Of a stretch of DNA of 9,295 nt, positions 7,900 through 9,295 are shown piece by piece. The notes below the pieces were generated by a model, which saw only the letters and a program-made list of their open reading frames with translations, did no database searches and was not told the origin of the DNA. The DNA is taken from NCBI GenBank assembly GCA_024691465.1, contig JAILNO010000161.1:1-9295 (forward strand), in the 5' to 3' direction. The stretch is from Pseudobutyrivibrio sp. (GTDB lineage: Bacteria; Bacillota_A; Clostridia; Lachnospirales; Lachnospiraceae). Position numbers and translations under genes: made by a program. How positions within the stretch are numbered: the stretch's first letter is position 1; each line of letters begins with the position of its first letter.

Positions 7900-8847
7900 A
7901 TGGATAAGAATTTCGAATATAATAAGCCATGGATTCTTCAAAGAGCTGATCCATATGTATACAGACATACAGATGGCAAATACTATTTTACTGCATCAGT
8001 TCCAGCTTATGATCAGATAGTTCTTCGTTGCAGTGATTCTCTTGCGGGCCTTAAAGATGCTCCAGAGAAAGAAGTATGGCACAAGCATGAGAGTGGCCCT
8101 ATGTCTAAGCATATCTGGGCACCAGAGCTCCACTATTTATTTGGTAAATGGTATATTTACTATGCAGGTGGTGAGATGGAAGATATCTGGAAGATACGTC
8201 CTTATGTGTTAGAGTGTCAGGGACAAGATCCTATGAATGACCCATGGATCGAGAAGGGCAAGATGACTCGAGCTAAGACAGATGAGTTCTCATTTGAAGC
8301 ATTTTCTCTTGATGCCACTGTTTTTGAAAACAAAGGGAAGTGGTATTATATTTGGGCAGAGAAAGTTGGCGTAGGCAGACAGATATCGAATCTATATATC
8401 GCTAGGATGGAGAATGGATATACTCTTGAGACTGATCAGGTGCTACTTACAACACCGGATTACGATTGGGAGAGACATGGCTTCTGGGTTAACGAGGGCC
8501 CATCGGTAATCAAGAGAAATGGCAAGGTATTTATGACATATTCTGCCAGTGATACAGGTGTTAATTACTGTATGGGTATGCTTACTGCAGATGAGAATAG
8601 CGACTTGCTTGATCCACTTTCATGGAAGAAGGAGAGATATCCAGTACTTGCTTCCTCTGCAGAGCATGTAGTGTATGGACCAGGTCACAATTCATTTACT
8701 GTTGATGAGAATGGTGATGATATACTCGTATATCACGCACGCACCGAGACAGAGATAGTTGGGGACCCACTATACAATCCTAATAGACACGCCATGCTTA
8801 TGAAATTTAAATGGCAGGATGGTAAACCAGTTTTTAGTTATGATTAA
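7900..8847 (+). CDS. Intracellular GH43 exo-alpha-1,5-L-arabinofuranosidase (GH43_26-like)
   Basis: This 315-residue single-domain GH43 enzyme has no signal peptide, so it should act in the cytosol. The catalytic residues fit the family: base D17 in RADPYVYRH, D138 in SLDATVFEN and general acid E199 in NEGPSV. H263 in GPGHNSF matches the usual metal-site histidine. The opening, with RADPYVYRHTDG followed by YYFTASVPAYD, is characteristic of the exo-arabinofuranosidase subfamily (GH43_26). Members release L-arabinose from the ends of short alpha-1,5-arabino-oligosaccharides. Paired with the surface endo-arabinanase 44 bp upstream, it would finish digestion after uptake. Only a weak ribosome site is visible (AAGGG at 7881-7885, about 14 nt from the ATG), so expression may depend partly on the upstream gene. 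No terminator separates the two. Subfamily assignment is by motif recall, not alignment. Confidence 0.88.
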   Translation: MDKNFEYNKPWILQRADPYVYRHTDGKYYFTASVPAYDQIVLRCSDSLAGLKDAPEKEVWHKHESGPMSKHIWAPELHYLFGKWYIYYAGGEMEDIWKIRPYVLECQGQDPMNDPWIEKGKMTRAKTDEFSFEAFSLDATVFENKGKWYYIWAEKVGVGRQISNLYIARMENGYTLETDQVLLTTPDYDWERHGFWVNEGPSVIKRNGKVFMTYSASDTGVNYCMGMLTADENSDLLDPLSWKKERYPVLASSAEHVVYGPGHNSFTVDENGDDILVYHARTETEIVGDPLYNPNRHAMLMKFKWQDGKPVFSYD

Positions 8848-9088
8848 TAGTAGAGTTTGTACTAGATGTCTGCTTAGAGATATGATTGATGCAGACACAT
8901 CAATGATTGAGAAATACAAATCAGCATTAAAAAAGCAGGATATGGTGACAGACGAGGAGTATGAGAGACGCCTACAGGTCTGTACCACCTGCGATAAGCT
9001 TAATGAGGGCACGTGTATGTCTTGCGGCTGCTATGTAGAACTTAGAGCAGCGGCCAAGGTATCGCATTGCCCGAATAAAGCTTGGTAA
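8840..9088 (+). CDS. Small cysteine-rich DUF6171-like protein
   Basis: This is an 82-residue protein with eight cysteines arranged as CxxC (7/10), CxxC (48/51), CxxCxC (59/62/64) and a final HCP (76-78) near the C-terminus. This suggests one or two metal-binding (probably zinc) knuckles. The pattern CTRCLLRDM, then a TDEEYERRL segment, then CGCYVELRAAA and HCPNKAW matches, as far as I recall, the uncharacterised DUF6171 family of Clostridia. The function is unknown. The ATG at 8840 overlaps the last 8 bases of the arabinofuranosidase gene (ATGATTAA), which argues for translational coupling. An alternative in-frame ATG at 8819 would add seven residues not expected from the family. A terminator follows 12 bp after the stop, so this is the last gene of the unit. 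Whether it has any role in arabinan use is unclear. Confidence 0.8.
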   Translation: MINSRVCTRCLLRDMIDADTSMIEKYKSALKKQDMVTDEEYERRLQVCTTCDKLNEGTCMSCGCYVELRAAAKVSHCPNKAW

Positions 9089-9100
9089 AGGGGAGATTTA

Positions 9101-9126
9101 GTCTAGCCGTGAGGCTAGACTTTTTT
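9101..9126 (+). terminator. Intrinsic terminator of the arabinan-enzyme unit
   Basis: A perfect 8-bp stem, GTCTAGCC (9101-9108) with GGCTAGAC (9113-9120), is closed by a GTGA (GNRA-type) loop and followed by six T residues. On the opposite strand no T-run follows, so it works only for plus-strand transcripts. Confidence 0.9.
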
Positions 9127-9149
9127 ATTTATAGAGTAGTTGATGACAC

Positions 9150-9179
9150 AAAAAAAGAATCTAGCATAAGCTAGATTCT
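9150..9179 (-). terminator. Intrinsic terminator of the convergent minus-strand gene
   Basis: A perfect 10-bp stem, AGAATCTAGC (9156-9165) with GCTAGATTCT (9170-9179), has a 4-nt loop. Read on the minus strand it runs into seven consecutive T residues (9156-9150, the first also in the stem). It begins 5 bp after the stop of the gene entering from the right edge. The plus-strand direction lacks a T-run. Confidence 0.87.
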
Positions 9180-9184
9180 AATTA

Positions 9185-9295
9185 TTACTTAGTAGTAATT
9201 GGTGTGTAATTAAGTGAGACGCGAATATCCTGTCCGTAGTTACCGAAGCTCTTACCAAATAATGTAACACCTCCGATATGCTCTGCATCGTCCTC
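9185..9295 (-). CDS. C-terminal end of an unidentified convergent gene (5' part outside window)
   Basis: Thirty-six codons and a TAA (9187-9185), immediately followed by a second in-frame TAA (9184-9182), are open to the right edge. The visible protein tail contains EHIGGVTLFGKSFGNYGQDI and ends VSLNYTPITTK. The reading is supported by the double stop and the correctly oriented terminator just beyond it. The glycine- and aromatic-rich tail looks like a conserved folded C-terminus, but I cannot name the family from so short a piece. It converges on the arabinan unit and is probably unrelated to it. Confidence 0.75.
   Translation of the reverse strand, partial: EDDAEHIGGVTLFGKSFGNYGQDIRVSLNYTPITTK

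Noticed and set aside
1..9295. CRISPR arrays, insertion sequences, tRNA or rRNA genes, phage or toxin-antitoxin genes
   Set aside because: No spaced repeat array, transposase motif, terminal repeats or structured RNA gene pattern was seen on either strand.

Overview
The window looks like a carbohydrate-utilisation locus from a low-GC Gram-positive bacterium. A Lachnospiraceae member close to Butyrivibrio/Pseudobutyrivibrio is most likely. This is inferred from strong AGGAGG-type ribosome sites, a codon style rich in AT but favouring AAG/GAG, lipoprotein signal peptides, a YesN-type response regulator, and a small DUF6171-like protein typical of Clostridia. The genus is an inference and the species cannot be fixed from the sequence.

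Layout. (1) 1-1310, minus strand: a YesN/AraC-type response regulator, cut by the left edge just as its C-terminal AraC helix-turn-helix begins. (2) 1311-1402: a 92-bp divergent control region. (3) 1403-6098, plus strand: a four-gene ABC importer operon of the CUT2 class, in the order ATPase, permease, permease, substrate-binding lipoprotein. A hairpin lies just before the binding-protein gene and a strong intrinsic terminator lies at 6188-6234. (4) 6332-9088, plus strand: a second transcription unit with an Abn2-type GH43 endo-arabinanase lipoprotein, a signal-less GH43 exo-arabinofuranosidase, and a small cysteine-rich DUF6171-like protein whose start overlaps the preceding stop. It ends in an intrinsic terminator at 9101-9126. 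(5) 9150-9295, minus strand: a facing terminator and the last 36 codons of an unidentified convergent gene.

How the parts fit. The surface-anchored endo-arabinanase would cut alpha-1,5-arabinan outside the cell. The importer would bring in arabinose or short arabino-oligosaccharides, and the cytosolic enzyme would release L-arabinose from the oligosaccharides. The regulator, with a sensor kinase presumably beyond the left edge, is well placed to switch on the importer operon. No arabinose catabolic genes (araA/B/D) are in view. The importer's closest recognisable relatives are rhamnose and autoinducer-2 (Rha/Lsr) systems, so its true cargo is the main open question. I see an ordinary but neatly organised arabinan locus with a few points worth checking, not clear evidence of a new kind of system.
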